From the NCBI GenBank assembly GCA_965243565.1, contig OZ251571.1, forward strand, positions 806,001-870,000: a DNA stretch of 64,000 bases, given 5' to 3'. Positions within the stretch are counted from its first letter, which is position 1, and every line of letters begins with the position of its first letter. The translations under genes were made by a program, and so were the position numbers. Below, piece after piece: positions 1 through 9,026 of this stretch. The notes beneath the pieces are model-generated. The model was given only the letters and a program-made list of their open reading frames with translations, was not told where the DNA came from and searched no databases. The DNA is from CBDEVH01 sp965243565 (GTDB taxonomy: Bacteria; Pseudomonadota; Gammaproteobacteria; Tethybacterales; Persebacteraceae).

Positions 1-347
1 TTAGGCTCACTGCCATACCATCGTCTATCGGGAAGGTCTTTTTCAATGCGTAAGGCAGTGTTGCCATGACGTAAACGCCACCCTATAACCTCATAAACTG
101 TATAGCTATCGCTATTTTTTGCTTTGGTCGCCACCCATGTATGGTCGGCAACCACGCCACGCCATCCCCACAACTTAGCGGCATAAATTTGTACGATTGC
201 TTGAGGATTTTTTTCGGGTAATGGGGCAATATTGGCAGATTCTCGAGAAGAACCTCGAAAATTTTTTTGAGCGCAGCTCTTAATCGTAAGTACACCAGCC
301 ACAAAAAAACAGATACCAAGTATAGTAATAATTTTTTTTTCTCTCAT
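1..347 (-). CDS. DUF3750 family protein, N-terminal part (runs off window)
   Basis: Reading the minus strand from ATG at 347 gives an open frame of 115 codons that leaves the window at base 1, so the C-terminus is missing. It starts MREKKIITILGICFF, a hydrophobic N-terminal segment that looks like a signal peptide or membrane anchor. Next comes a region with the blocks YAAKLWGWRG, HTWVATK, YTVYEVIGWR and DRRWYG, which I recognise as typical of DUF3750 proteins. That family is uncharacterised and often envelope-associated. It is divergent from ccmF with about 150 bp between them. A different frame of the same strand is also open for 78 codons but lacks these motifs. Confidence 0.75.
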   Translation of the reverse strand, partial: MREKKIITILGICFFVAGVLTIKSCAQKNFRGSSRESANIAPLPEKNPQAIVQIYAAKLWGWRGVVADHTWVATKAKNSDSYTVYEVIGWRLRHGNTALRIEKDLPDRRWYGSEP

Positions 348-433
348 TTCGTCTATATCTATTCTACACCGATTTTTATAGCTATAAAAAAACCTTCAAT
401 CGTCATTCCTGCCTAAGCGTAAATTGTTGAGAG

Positions 434-439
434 TATAAT
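434..439 (+). promoter_or_regulatory. Candidate -10 box for ccmF operon
   Basis: A perfect TATAAT lies about 58 bp before the ccmF start in the 149 bp gap between DUF3750 and ccmF. No convincing -35 box stands 16-18 bp upstream, so this is weak. Confidence 0.3.
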
Positions 440-496
440 CTAACCGTATATTTTTTATTCAATAACCGCTTTTTTATTCAAAATTCCATTCTTACA

Positions 497-2422
497 ATGC
501 TTGCAGAGTTAGGACAAATCTTAATCATTATTGCATTGATTTTTGCAATATTACAAGGCACTATACCGTTATTGGGCGTTATACAAAAAAAACCTATCTG
601 GATGTTTGTTGGCATGAGTTTTGCCCGTGGGCAGTTTATATTTTTATTCATCAGCCTGCTGACACTAGGCTATTTATTTTATTTAAATGATTTTTCGGTT
701 TTGTATGTAGCGCAAAACTCCAACTCTTTACTGCCTATTCAATACCGACTATCGGCGGTATGGGGCGGACACGAAGGGTCTTTATTGCTGTGGATATTCA
801 TGCTGTCATTGTGGACAGTAGCAGTGACTCGATTTGCTCGTCATATTCCTATCACCATGCGGGCGCGCATTATTGGGGTATTGGGTTTGGTCAGTATTGG
901 CTTTTTATTATTCATGATTTTAACTTCGAATCCATTCGAGCGACTCTTACCAGCCGCCGCTGAAGGACGAGATTTAAACCCTTTACTGCAAGATCCGGGG
1001 CTTATATTTCATCCACCTATGTTGTACATGGGGTATGTTGGGTTTTCGGTATCCTTTGCCTTTGCCATTGCTGCCTTGCTTTCAGGGCGGATGGATTCGG
1101 CATGGACACGTTGGGCACGCCCTTGGGCATTGGTCGCATGGGCATTTTTAACCGTTGGTATATTAATGGGCAGTTGGTGGGCGTACTACGAGCTCGGTTG
1201 GGGCGGCTGGTGGTTTTGGGACCCTGTAGAAAACGCTTCATTTATGCCGTGGTTATTAGGCACAGCACTATTACATTCTTTGGCAGTAACCGAAGCCCGT
1301 GGTATTTTTAAACCATGGACTGCGTTATTGGCAATATTAACATTTTCATTGTGTTTATTGGGGGCATTTTTAGTGAGATCCGGTGTATTAACTTCAGTAC
1401 ACGCCTTTGCCACAGACCCAGAGCGCGGTTTGTTTATATTAATATTACTCTTTATTACAGTTTCTGTCTCGTTGGGGTTATACGCATGGCGAGCACCGCG
1501 ATTATCAGGTGTCGGGCAATTCACATTGGTATCTCGCGAAAGTGGTATTTTGCTCAATAACATACTGATGGGAGCCGCTGCTTTTTGTGTACTGTTGGGC
1601 ACTCTTTATCCTTTAATCCTAGACGGATTAAACGCCGGTAAAATATCGGTAGGACCGCCTTATTTCAATAAAGTTTTTGTGCCACTCGCTGGTGCTTCTG
1701 CCTTATTTGCTGCCATTGGTGGTGTCAGCCGCTGGAAAAAAGACAAAGCAGGACGCATTGCCTCTAAACTATGGATAGCGTTCATTGCTGCGGTGTTTTG
1801 TGCCGCACTATTGCCTTTGTTTTTCCACGACACTTACAGCGTTGGCGCATTATTGGGACTAATGTTGGCGTTTTGGGTTTTCTTTTCATCGCTGACAGCA
1901 GTCATTGACAGATGGTTATCACCAGCACGGGCAAACGCTGGTTTTTTGGGGATGATCTGCGCCCATATTGGTGTGGCAGTCTTTGTCGCAGGCGTTACCA
2001 TTGTTACGGCTTATGGATGGCAAAAAGACATTGCACTTGTTGTGGGTAAAAGTATTGAGTATAAATCGGTTAATGTTGAATTACTAAACCTATCTCGACA
2101 GCAAGCAGAAAACTATGAAGCACTCATTGGCAGCATACGAATCAGCCGTAACGGCGAACAAATCGCACTACTTAAACCAGAAAAAAGACGTTACACAGCA
2201 CAACCAGATAATCTACTGACCGAAGCTGGCATAAAAGCCACTTGGCATGGAGACTGGTATATATCTTTGGGAGATGCATTGGACGAAGGTGGTTGGAGTG
2301 CGCGCATGCAATACAAGCCATTCGTGCGGTTTATTTGGGGTGGGGCACTGCTCATGGCATTGGGCGGGCTATTAGCCGCTGCTGATAGACGTTACCGCCG
2401 CAAAAGTAAAATAATCCCATGA
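497..2422 (+). CDS. ccmF: Cytochrome c haem lyase subunit CcmF
   Basis: A 641-residue polytopic inner-membrane protein, close to the usual CcmF length. It ligates haem delivered by CcmE to apocytochrome c in the periplasm, together with CcmH and CcmI. The haem-handling WWD motif is visible as GWGGWWFWDPVENASFMPW around residues 235-253, and the WGGHEGSLLLW block near residue 89 is also typical. It is first in a plus-strand run ccmF-ccmG-ccmH-ccmI; its stop overlaps the ccmG start by four bases (ATGA), which suggests translational coupling. The start ATG at 497 lacks a strong Shine-Dalgarno but is the first Met and gives a normal N-terminus. Confidence 0.95.
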   Translation: MLAELGQILIIIALIFAILQGTIPLLGVIQKKPIWMFVGMSFARGQFIFLFISLLTLGYLFYLNDFSVLYVAQNSNSLLPIQYRLSAVWGGHEGSLLLWIFMLSLWTVAVTRFARHIPITMRARIIGVLGLVSIGFLLFMILTSNPFERLLPAAAEGRDLNPLLQDPGLIFHPPMLYMGYVGFSVSFAFAIAALLSGRMDSAWTRWARPWALVAWAFLTVGILMGSWWAYYELGWGGWWFWDPVENASFMPWLLGTALLHSLAVTEARGIFKPWTALLAILTFSLCLLGAFLVRSGVLTSVHAFATDPERGLFILILLFITVSVSLGLYAWRAPRLSGVGQFTLVSRESGILLNNILMGAAAFCVLLGTLYPLILDGLNAGKISVGPPYFNKVFVPLAGASALFAAIGGVSRWKKDKAGRIASKLWIAFIAAVFCAALLPLFFHDTYSVGALLGLMLAFWVFFSSLTAVIDRWLSPARANAGFLGMICAHIGVAVFVAGVTIVTAYGWQKDIALVVGKSIEYKSVNVELLNLSRQQAENYEALIGSIRISRNGEQIALLKPEKRRYTAQPDNLLTEAGIKATWHGDWYISLGDALDEGGWSARMQYKPFVRFIWGGALLMALGGLLAAADRRYRRKSKIIP

Positions 2423-2940
2423 CACGTTATTTGATTCCGCTTATTCTATTCAGTGGTTTGGCAGTATTTTTATTGCTAGGCTTGGATTTGGACCCTCGAC
2501 GCGTACCATCTCCATTTATAGACAAACCCGCACCGTCTTTTTCCCTGCCACAGCTCGATAAAACCGATAACACAATACACCACAAAGACTTTTTAGGCAA
2601 AGCATGGGTGCTCAATGTATGGGCATCATGGTGTGCCGCTTGTCTTGATGAGCATCCACTATTGCTAAAACTACCCAAAAGCGTAAATTTAGTGGGCTTA
2701 AACTACAAAGACAACACCCAAGATGCCAAACAATGGTTAGGGCAATGGGGCAATCCTTATACGGTATCGCTGGCTGATACCGATGGCAAAACTGGTTTGA
2801 ACTGGGGCGTGTATGGTGTGCCTGAAACCTTTGTTATTGATGCTGCTGGTATTATTCGTTACAAGCACATCGGACCCTTACAACAAGATGATATTTCGCA
2901 AAAAATATTGCCATTGTTACAACGTTTAGAGGCACAATAA
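2419..2940 (+). CDS. ccmG: Thiol:disulfide interchange protein CcmG/DsbE
   Basis: A 173-residue membrane-anchored thioredoxin. A single N-terminal transmembrane segment (about residues 3-21) is followed by a periplasmic thioredoxin fold with the active site WASWCAACLDEHP (Cys72 and Cys75). The GVPETFVID block supplies the conserved cis-Pro region. Its role is to keep the apocytochrome CXXCH cysteines reduced for haem ligation. It overlaps ccmF by four bases and abuts ccmH. A second CcmG-like gene lies at 8496-9026 in the other ccm cluster, so the genome has two. Confidence 0.9.
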   Translation: MTRYLIPLILFSGLAVFLLLGLDLDPRRVPSPFIDKPAPSFSLPQLDKTDNTIHHKDFLGKAWVLNVWASWCAACLDEHPLLLKLPKSVNLVGLNYKDNTQDAKQWLGQWGNPYTVSLADTDGKTGLNWGVYGVPETFVIDAAGIIRYKHIGPLQQDDISQKILPLLQRLEAQ

Positions 2941-3377
2941 TGCTGTTGCGTTTTGGGATAATTTTATTACTAATGATTGGCAACATATACGCCGATGGCA
3001 TTGAAATCATTGAATTTAAAGACAAACAATTAGAACAACGCTACCACGTATTAATACAAGAATTACGATGTTTGGTTTGCCAAAATCAACCCCTTGCCGA
3101 CTCAAGTGCAGGGCTGGCAAAAGACATGCGTGCCGTTGTTTACGAGATGATAAACGAAGGCAAAACCAATGATGAAATTGTGCAATTCATGGTTGATAGA
3201 TACGGTAACTTTGTGCGGTATGAACCACCCTTTAACATTGCAACCGCAGTATTATGGATTATGCCATTCGCCATTGTTCTGCTGTTAATACTCTGCTTAC
3301 CAAAATTTATTCGGCGACAACAAAAACCAACGCTTAGCCTTGACGAACGCCAACAAGCAAAAAAATACCTAGAGTAA
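2940..3377 (+). CDS. ccmH: Cytochrome c maturation protein CcmH
   Basis: 145 residues with a signal peptide, the redox motif LRCLVCQNQ (Cys44, Cys47), and a C-terminal membrane helix (about residues 101-120). This is the short CcmH form (the CcmH N-domain alone); the TPR part is the separate ccmI gene downstream. It takes part in apocytochrome thiol reduction and haem ligation with CcmF and CcmG. The start ATG shares its A with the stop codon of ccmG (TAATG), and ccmI begins six bases after its stop. Confidence 0.92.
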   Translation: MLLRFGIILLLMIGNIYADGIEIIEFKDKQLEQRYHVLIQELRCLVCQNQPLADSSAGLAKDMRAVVYEMINEGKTNDEIVQFMVDRYGNFVRYEPPFNIATAVLWIMPFAIVLLLILCLPKFIRRQQKPTLSLDERQQAKKYLE

Positions 3378-3383
3378 TCTGAT

Positions 3384-4685
3384 ATGCCACAATTATTATT
3401 CATTCTTACTATTATTGGTTTGATACTATTTGCCTTACTACTGGTATTGCCCACTCTATTGCTACCCAATAAACTAAAAGAAAAAGGTGCCTACGACAAA
3501 GAACAGCAAGACAACATACTAGCAGGACGAGAACGCATGAAAGCCCTGCAAGAATCCGTTGCCGCTGGCGAATTTACCCAACAAGAAGCCGACGACTACA
3601 AATTGGAAATAGAAAAAACATTATTAGGAGATATAAACGTTGACACTAAAAAATCTCAAAAAAATGAAGCGAATTTAAAAGCGGATTGGGGCATTACTCT
3701 TGTAACAGTCTTATCGCTGGTATTCATCACCCCTATTTTTTATATTACTGTGGGATCGCCATCGGCAATAGAACCACCAACCACCAAGCAAAATAACAAT
3801 GACGCACAGGCAACTTTAGAAGCCAGTATGAAAAAAATTGAAGAACGACTGCAACAAGACCCCAATGACATTGAAGCACTGCTATGGATGGGGAAATTAC
3901 AAATGTTGACAGGGCAACATCAAAAAGCCGCTGATTACTTTAAACGGGCATTGGTTGTGGATGATAGCACTGCCGATATATACGCCGCTTACGCTGATGC
4001 GTTAATGCTCAATACAGCAAGCGAAAATAACGCAGAAATTGAAAAAATACTGGAAAAAGGGCTTGATATTAACCCATCTCACCCCATATTACTGTGGTTA
4101 GCAGGCATTCATGCCGAAACCAACGGTGATGTAGAAACCGCTATTGGCTATTGGGAAAAAGCACATGCCAACATGGCGGACACACCTGAAAATCAACAAG
4201 AAATCGCCATCATCATTGCCGATGCCAAACATCAGCTACAAATGCAAAAAAGCACCACTGATTTTGATACCAATACCAATGCCACTGCCATTACCGACAA
4301 TACCGACAGCAGCAGTAATACCAACAACAGCAAAAGCGATGTTGTAGTCATTGTCAAATCTGATAAAAAAAGCCATACAGCGACCAATGGCGTTCTATTT
4401 GTATTTGCCAAAGCCATTGATACCAATGCACCCGCAATACCATTGGCGGTAAGCCGTCAAACGTTTAATGGCAATGCCGATGGCTTTCCCATTACCGTTG
4501 TATTAAATGATGATTTGGCGATGGTACCAAGTATAAAAATGAGCGACTTTGCGGAATATAAAATCATTGCGCGTTTATCTAAAACAGGCAACGCCAAAGC
4601 CAGTAGTGGTGATATTGAAGGCTTGGTTAACAACGCCATCGCTGGCAGCCGTATTACTGTTTATATGGACAACATCATACCGTAA
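3384..4685 (+). CDS. ccmI: Cytochrome c maturation protein CcmI (TPR)
   Basis: 433 residues. An N-terminal membrane helix (residues 3-27) and a short cytoplasmic segment are followed by a second helix (about 101-121) and periplasmic tetratricopeptide repeats (roughly 140-285; for example DIEALLWMGKLQMLTGQHQKAADYFKRAL split across two helices). A low-complexity Asn/Thr/Ser/Asp stretch (about 288-320) leads to a C-terminal beta-rich domain with GVLFVFAKA, as in gammaproteobacterial CcmI/CcmH fusion C-termini. It presents apocytochrome to the CcmFH lyase. It is last in the ccmFGHI run; a convergent SMR gene follows. Confidence 0.88.
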   Translation: MPQLLFILTIIGLILFALLLVLPTLLLPNKLKEKGAYDKEQQDNILAGRERMKALQESVAAGEFTQQEADDYKLEIEKTLLGDINVDTKKSQKNEANLKADWGITLVTVLSLVFITPIFYITVGSPSAIEPPTTKQNNNDAQATLEASMKKIEERLQQDPNDIEALLWMGKLQMLTGQHQKAADYFKRALVVDDSTADIYAAYADALMLNTASENNAEIEKILEKGLDINPSHPILLWLAGIHAETNGDVETAIGYWEKAHANMADTPENQQEIAIIIADAKHQLQMQKSTTDFDTNTNATAITDNTDSSSNTNNSKSDVVVIVKSDKKSHTATNGVLFVFAKAIDTNAPAIPLAVSRQTFNGNADGFPITVVLNDDLAMVPSIKMSDFAEYKIIARLSKTGNAKASSGDIEGLVNNAIAGSRITVYMDNIIP

Positions 4686-4722
4686 AGCTTAGCCTCTACG
4701 CCTACGCCTACATAAAAAACGA

Positions 4723-5043
4723 TTAATGGGCAGTTTTTGACCATAGATGAATAATAACGACTCCTCCGATAATCATCAACATCCCAATAATAGCCGCTAA
4801 ATCGGGTATTTGTTTATAGACAATGGCAGCCACGCCAACAATCAGCACTATTCCCATACCCGACCAAATCGCATAAGCGATGCCTATGGGCATGTGCTTT
4901 AAAGACAATGTTAGAAAATAAATAGCCACTGCATACGCAAAAACAACAGCTACAGTAGGCACTAACTTAGTAAACTCCTCTGTTGCTTTCAAGCAACTGG
5001 TACCAATCACCTCAAAAATAATAGCAAGAATAAGATAATACAT
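4723..5043 (-). CDS. Small multidrug resistance (SMR/EmrE-like) transporter
   Basis: 106 residues with four predicted transmembrane helices, the standard SMR size. The membrane-embedded acidic residue corresponds to Glu11 in IFEVIGTSCLKAT, matching EmrE Glu14. The GIAYAIWSGMGIV block is the SMR signature. Members export quaternary ammonium compounds, guanidinium or polyamines by proton antiport; the sequence does not decide which. It is a single gene, convergent with ccmI and divergent from tRNA-Thr. Confidence 0.88.
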   Translation of the reverse strand: MYYLILAIIFEVIGTSCLKATEEFTKLVPTVAVVFAYAVAIYFLTLSLKHMPIGIAYAIWSGMGIVLIVGVAAIVYKQIPDLAAIIGMLMIIGGVVIIHLWSKTAH

Positions 5044-5132
5044 CGTATTGTCATTATACGGCAGTTACGATTAGCATTATTTAAATTGTAGACTCATGTG
5101 ATGGTGAGTAAAAAATCAGTTGCATAACTATG

Positions 5133-5160
5133 CTTGCAATAGTCTCCAACTTGTTATAAT
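5133..5160 (+). promoter_or_regulatory. Promoter of tRNA-Thr
   Basis: CTTGCA (5133-5138) and a perfect TATAAT (5155-5160) are separated by 16 bp and end 19 bp before the tRNA 5' end. A G+C-rich ACGGG follows the -10 box, resembling a stringent discriminator. Confidence 0.6.
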
Positions 5161-5179
5161 ACGGGCTTTCTAGGGTACT

Positions 5180-5255
5180 GCCGCTATAGCTCAGCCCGGT
5201 AGAGCAGCTGATTTGTAATCAGTTGGTCGGGAGTTCAAATCTCTCTAGCGGCACC
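5180..5255 (+). tRNA. tRNA-Thr (anticodon TGT)
   Basis: A cloverleaf can be drawn by eye. The acceptor stem GCCGCTA pairs with TAGCGGC, and the anticodon stem GCTGA pairs with TCAGT around loop TTTGTAA, giving anticodon TGT (reads ACA, Thr). The T-arm contains GTTCAAATC. The discriminator is A and only CC follows, so the full CCA is not encoded. It is convergent with trpB, whose stop lies seven bases downstream. Confidence 0.93.
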
Positions 5256-5261
5256 GCAGTG

Positions 5262-6470
5262 TTAGGATGCGTTTTTTTGTTTTAGTCGTAAAACGGTTTG
5301 TAGGTCTTTGTCACCGCGTCCTGATAGGTTTACCAATATTGTTTCATCTTTACCACGTATGATAGCCTCTTTTTTGGCTTGGGCAATGGCGTGGGCTGAT
5401 TCCAATGCTGGGATAATGCCTTCTAAGCGGCATAAATCATGAAGAGCATCAAGGGCTTCGGTGTCGTTAATGGATACGTATTGTGCACGTCCGCTGGTTT
5501 TTAGGTGAGCGTGTTCGGGTCCAACTCCAGGGTAGTCTAGCCCCGCTGATATTGAGCTGGTATGGCATATTTGTCCGTCGTCATCTTGTACTAAAAAGCT
5601 ATAAGAACCGTGTAATACGCCGGGCGAACCATACGATAGTGGTGCGGCGTGTTCGCCGTTTTCGTTGCCGTGTCCACCGGCTTCGACGCCTATAAGTGCG
5701 GTGTCGGTTTCATCAATAAAGCGGTGAAATATACCCATTGCATTAGAGCCGCCACCAACACAGGCAATGATGACATTGGGTTGATTCCCGACTTGCGTTT
5801 GCATTTGCAAAAAGGCTTCGGTTCCTATAATGGAATTAAAGTCTCTTACGATGAGAGGGTAGGGGTGCGGACCGGCGACTGAGCCAATGACATAAAAGGT
5901 GTTGTCCACATTGGTTACCCAGTCACGCAATGCTTCGTTTAGGGCATCTTTTAATGTTTTTGTGCCACTCGCTACAGGCTGGACAGTCGCACCCAATAAC
6001 TGCATTCTTTCTACATTGGGGGCTTGACGTGCGATGTCTTCTTCGCCCATATAAACAACGCATTCTAAATTTTCACGGGCGCAAATGGTGGCAGTAGCAA
6101 CGCCGTGTTGCCCAGCACCAGTTTCGGCGATAATTCTGTTTTTATTGAGTTTTTTAGCCAATAATACCTGACCAATGGCGTTGTTGATTTTGTGCGATCC
6201 GGTGTGATTTAAGTCTTCACGTTTTAAGTATATTTTTGCACCACCATAGTGTTTGGTTAGGCGTTCGGCAAAATACAAAGGGCTAGGTCGTCCTACGTAA
6301 TTTTTGTAAATGTCGTGGAGGTTGGCTTTAAATTCTTCGTCATTTCTAAAGTATTCGTATGATTCGCTTAGTTGCTGAATGGCACTATAAAGCGTTTCTG
6401 CAACAAAAATGCCACCAAAATCACCATAATAGCCTTCTGCATTGGGAAAATTATATTTTTTATCTTGCAT
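5262..6470 (-). CDS. trpB: Tryptophan synthase beta chain
   Basis: 402 residues, the normal TrpB length. This PLP enzyme condenses indole with serine. The PLP lysine is Lys94 in HTGSHKINNA; AETGAGQHGVATA and the phosphate-binding CVGGGSNAMG loop are present. It follows trpF by four bases on the minus strand. trpA, which normally follows trpB, is absent: tRNA-Thr comes next, so trpA must be elsewhere or lost. It appears to be the last gene of a long minus-strand run starting at lpxH. Confidence 0.96.
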   Translation of the reverse strand: MQDKKYNFPNAEGYYGDFGGIFVAETLYSAIQQLSESYEYFRNDEEFKANLHDIYKNYVGRPSPLYFAERLTKHYGGAKIYLKREDLNHTGSHKINNAIGQVLLAKKLNKNRIIAETGAGQHGVATATICARENLECVVYMGEEDIARQAPNVERMQLLGATVQPVASGTKTLKDALNEALRDWVTNVDNTFYVIGSVAGPHPYPLIVRDFNSIIGTEAFLQMQTQVGNQPNVIIACVGGGSNAMGIFHRFIDETDTALIGVEAGGHGNENGEHAAPLSYGSPGVLHGSYSFLVQDDDGQICHTSSISAGLDYPGVGPEHAHLKTSGRAQYVSINDTEALDALHDLCRLEGIIPALESAHAIAQAKKEAIIRGKDETILVNLSGRGDKDLQTVLRLKQKNAS

Positions 6471-6474
6471 GGTT

Positions 6475-7104
6475 TTACCTTATTACTTCTGTTATGAATT
6501 GCTGCATTTTATCGAAATTTTTTTGTCGTTTATTTGATTCTTGCGCTATTTTACTAGAAACATCTACGCCCCACGGTTGACATTGTTTAATAGCCTCATT
6601 GACATTATCAGGATTCAACCCACCAGCAATTATAATTGGTTTAGATATATTTTTAGGGATAATAGCCCAGTTAAAAGTAGTGCCAGTACCGCCGTATATT
6701 CCTTTTTTATAAGTATCGAGCAATAGCGCACAGGCGTTTGGGTAGTTTTTTTCGGCGTCAATGATGTCTTGGGTGTTTTTTACACGGATGGCTTTAATAT
6801 ACGGTTTATTAAACTGGTCGCAAAAATCAGGCGTTTCGTCTCCGTGAAACTGTAAGTAATGCGGTTGTACTGTGTTTATTATATTGTTTACTTCTGTGCT
6901 GTCATGGTTGACACAGAGTGCAACAGTGCTTATAAAGGGCGGTAGTTCGCGCACTATATCAGCGGCGGCGGTAGTATCAATTACAACGGGTGAGTCCGCA
7001 AAAAACACAAAACCGATGGCATCAACACCCAATAAGGCTGCTTGTTTGGCATCTTTTTTATTGGTGATTCCGCAAAATTTAATTCTATATTTTTTTTGGT
7101 ACAT
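6475..7104 (-). CDS. trpF: Phosphoribosylanthranilate isomerase
   Basis: 209 residues, a TIM-barrel enzyme converting PRA to CdRP in tryptophan synthesis. The N-terminal KFCGIT motif with catalytic Cys, the LQFHGDE block, the catalytic Asp in LLLDTYKKG, and the phosphate loops IIAGGLNPDNV and GVDVSSKIA are all visible. Its start overlaps the end of the DUF2062 gene by 20 bases. A stand-alone trpF followed by trpB is a common gammaproteobacterial arrangement. Confidence 0.94.
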   Translation of the reverse strand: MYQKKYRIKFCGITNKKDAKQAALLGVDAIGFVFFADSPVVIDTTAAADIVRELPPFISTVALCVNHDSTEVNNIINTVQPHYLQFHGDETPDFCDQFNKPYIKAIRVKNTQDIIDAEKNYPNACALLLDTYKKGIYGGTGTTFNWAIIPKNISKPIIIAGGLNPDNVNEAIKQCQPWGVDVSSKIAQESNKRQKNFDKMQQFITEVIR

Positions 7105-7678
7105 ATCTTTTTTTAATATATTTAGTGATATAACGGCTTAGAGGATAACCTAAATAATAAAAAACAACGGCTAGTATCATCCCACTGAAAAGTCCACCAT
7201 ATAGAATTGTCATATAAAAATCAAGCAATAAATTACCGGCTGCATTGCCTGACATCAATAAATCAATTTCGCCATTAATTATATTGGTAAATAATGGGAT
7301 AAATATTTCAGAAAAATCATTCAACGATAGGTTGGTATTATCGGCATTGCCAATATTAAGAAGTGCGCCAATTTGATAACAGAGATAAAAGATAGGTGCA
7401 TAAGTGAGTGGATTAGAAATCCACACACAAAGTATGGCAATTGGAATATTGGCAAACCCTATCCAACACATTATAATAGCGGGCACCATCTGAAAAGGCA
7501 TGGGCAATAACGCACAAAAAATCCCAATAGCCAAGCCGCGGCTAAGCGGTTTTTGTTGAAGGGATAATAAATCTTTATGAACAAATTTTTTTAGTAAAGT
7601 TGATTTTTTAATTATTCGTTTAAATTTATGTTCGAGTATCAATAACCGTAGAATAATTTTAATAGTTAGATTTTTCAT
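7085..7678 (-). CDS. DUF2062 family membrane protein
   Basis: 197 residues with a basic N-terminus and three or four hydrophobic segments. The blocks GLAIGIFCALLPMPFQM, FANIPIAILCVWISNPLT and PIFYLCYQIG are those of the DUF2062 domain, of unknown function. The conserved NP in the ISNPLTYAPIF segment is typical. It sits between mog and trpF and overlaps trpF by 20 bases, so it is probably cotranscribed. I do not assign a role. Confidence 0.82.
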   Translation of the reverse strand: MKNLTIKIILRLLILEHKFKRIIKKSTLLKKFVHKDLLSLQQKPLSRGLAIGIFCALLPMPFQMVPAIIMCWIGFANIPIAILCVWISNPLTYAPIFYLCYQIGALLNIGNADNTNLSLNDFSEIFIPLFTNIINGEIDLLMSGNAAGNLLLDFYMTILYGGLFSGMILAVVFYYLGYPLSRYITKYIKKRYVPKKI

Positions 7679-7683
7679 CTGTA

Positions 7684-8223
7684 TTATTTTTGTTTTGGTC
7701 TAAACGTTTTAATAACGGTTTCATCGGTGGTTATGTAAGATGCACCAATTAAATCAAGACAATAAGGAATCGCCGCAAATAATCCATCTAATGTTTCGGC
7801 AATTGCTTTGGGTTGTCCGGGTAAATTGATAATAAGGGTTTTATCAACTACCACTGCAGTTTGTCTCGACAATATAGCAGTGGGAACATATTGCAAACTG
7901 ATTTGTCGCATTTGTTCGCCAAAGCCGGGCATTTCTTTACCGCCCAATGACAGGGTTGCTTCGGGCGTAACATCACGCACAGCAGGACCTGTGCCGCCGG
8001 TCGTTAGTATCAGCCCGCATTGTTCGGTATTAATCAAGTCGATTAATGTATTTTGAATCCCATTAAAATCATCATTGATGAGGCGTTCTTTGGATTTCCA
8101 GTCACAGTTTAAAGCGGTGGTTAGCCACTGCTTTAATGTGGGTATGCCTTTGTCTTCATAAATATTTGCGCTGGCACGGTCAGATATAGAGACCAATCCA
8201 ATGGTTATTATAGTTGCTGACAT
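7684..8223 (-). CDS. mog: Molybdopterin adenylyltransferase (MogA/MoaB family)
   Basis: 179 residues. The MoCF-domain signature ILTTGGTGPAVRDVTPEAT lies at about residues 72-90, with the metal/AMP-binding acidic residues in RDVTPEAT. The enzyme adenylylates molybdopterin before Mo insertion. The length fits MogA. The N-terminal IGLVSISDRAS block is also typical of MogA. With moaC at 17.4 kb it indicates that the cell makes molybdenum cofactor. It abuts tusA, sharing one base between stop and start. Confidence 0.88.
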   Translation of the reverse strand: MSATIITIGLVSISDRASANIYEDKGIPTLKQWLTTALNCDWKSKERLINDDFNGIQNTLIDLINTEQCGLILTTGGTGPAVRDVTPEATLSLGGKEMPGFGEQMRQISLQYVPTAILSRQTAVVVDKTLIINLPGQPKAIAETLDGLFAAIPYCLDLIGASYITTDETVIKTFRPKQK

Positions 8224-8459
8224 TATTTTTTTTTGATTAGAAAATGATAGCCTTCATCATCGTTTTTTATGTTTAATAATAAATGTCCGGCTTGGCTAAT
8301 AAAGGCGGGTATGTCGTCAACCGACCCCGGGTCGGTGCTATAAATAGATAGTGTGTTGCCCGATTGCATTTGCATCAGTGCTTTTTTAGTGCGTAATACA
8401 GGCAGGGGGCAACGCAATCCTTTTAAATCAACAGTCATATCAGCGGCGGCGGTATTCAT
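8223..8459 (-). CDS. tusA: TusA-family sulfurtransferase
   Basis: 78 residues, the small alpha/beta fold of TusA/SirA/YeeD proteins. The sulfur-carrying cysteine is Cys17 in LKGLRCPLPVLRTKKAL, the family signature. TusA relays persulfide sulfur for tRNA thiolation and in some bacteria for Moco synthesis or sulfur oxidation. Lying next to mog, a Moco role is plausible, but this is inference. It follows the second ccmG after 36 bp. Confidence 0.85.
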   Translation of the reverse strand: MNTAAADMTVDLKGLRCPLPVLRTKKALMQMQSGNTLSIYSTDPGSVDDIPAFISQAGHLLLNIKNDDEGYHFLIKKK

Positions 8460-8495
8460 AACTCTAATTATACTGCTTCGCTACCGCTGACAAGG

Positions 8496-9026
8496 TCAAT
8501 TAGTCGTGCGATATTTTAAAAGTAAAGGACGTACAACCATATTGAGTTCGGTTATAGAAATAGGTCCTATATGTTTGTAGCGTACGATTCCATCTTTATC
8601 GATAAAGTAAGTTTCGGGTATGCCAAATGTCTTAATGGCGTTGCCAAAAATATCGCCGTCATCGCTAATAATTAAAGTATAAGGGTTGCCATGTTGTTTT
8701 AACCATGCTTTGGCATCTTTTTGGGTGTCTTGATGGTTAATACCGATGATGGGGTAACCCTCACTTGCCAAACGTTTTAGGGCAGGGTGTTCGGCAGTGC
8801 AAGCACGGCACCACGATGCCCATGTGTTAAGCAACCAATACTTGCCTTGCATGTCTTGTGGCGTAAATACTTGCGTTTTATCGTGAAAATGCGATAACTG
8901 AAAATCAGGTAGTGGGGCGTTTGTTTCAATGTGATGCTGCTTATTGGTAAAAAAAATAGCAAGAGAAATAATTAACAGTAAAGAAACAGCAACAACAGCA
9001 ACTATAATTATTTTATTTGATTTCAT
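8496..9026 (-). CDS. Second CcmG/DsbE-like thioredoxin
   Basis: 176 residues from ATG at 9026. An upstream in-frame ATG at 9044 would give 182 residues but a deeper overlap with ccmE. It has an N-terminal membrane anchor (about residues 6-28), then a thioredoxin domain with active site WASWCRACTAEHP (Cys73, Cys76) and GIPETYFIDKDG with the cis-Pro loop. It is similar in plan to the 2419-2940 CcmG, including the final RYKHIGPI/L strand, but clearly diverged. It lies directly downstream of ccmE, so it probably serves apocytochrome reduction. Two CcmG paralogues in one genome may divide substrates or be redundant. Confidence 0.85.
   Translation of the reverse strand: MKSNKIIIVAVVAVSLLLIISLAIFFTNKQHHIETNAPLPDFQLSHFHDKTQVFTPQDMQGKYWLLNTWASWCRACTAEHPALKRLASEGYPIIGINHQDTQKDAKAWLKQHGNPYTLIISDDGDIFGNAIKTFGIPETYFIDKDGIVRYKHIGPISITELNMVVRPLLLKYRTTN

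Noticed and set aside
83..319. 78-codon minus-strand frame near the window start
   Set aside because: A different frame of the same strand (1-347) shows DUF3750 motifs and starts earlier, so this one is a shadow.
1186..1602. 138-codon minus-strand frame inside ccmF
   Set aside because: Antisense shadow of a clear CcmF coding region, without recognisable motifs.
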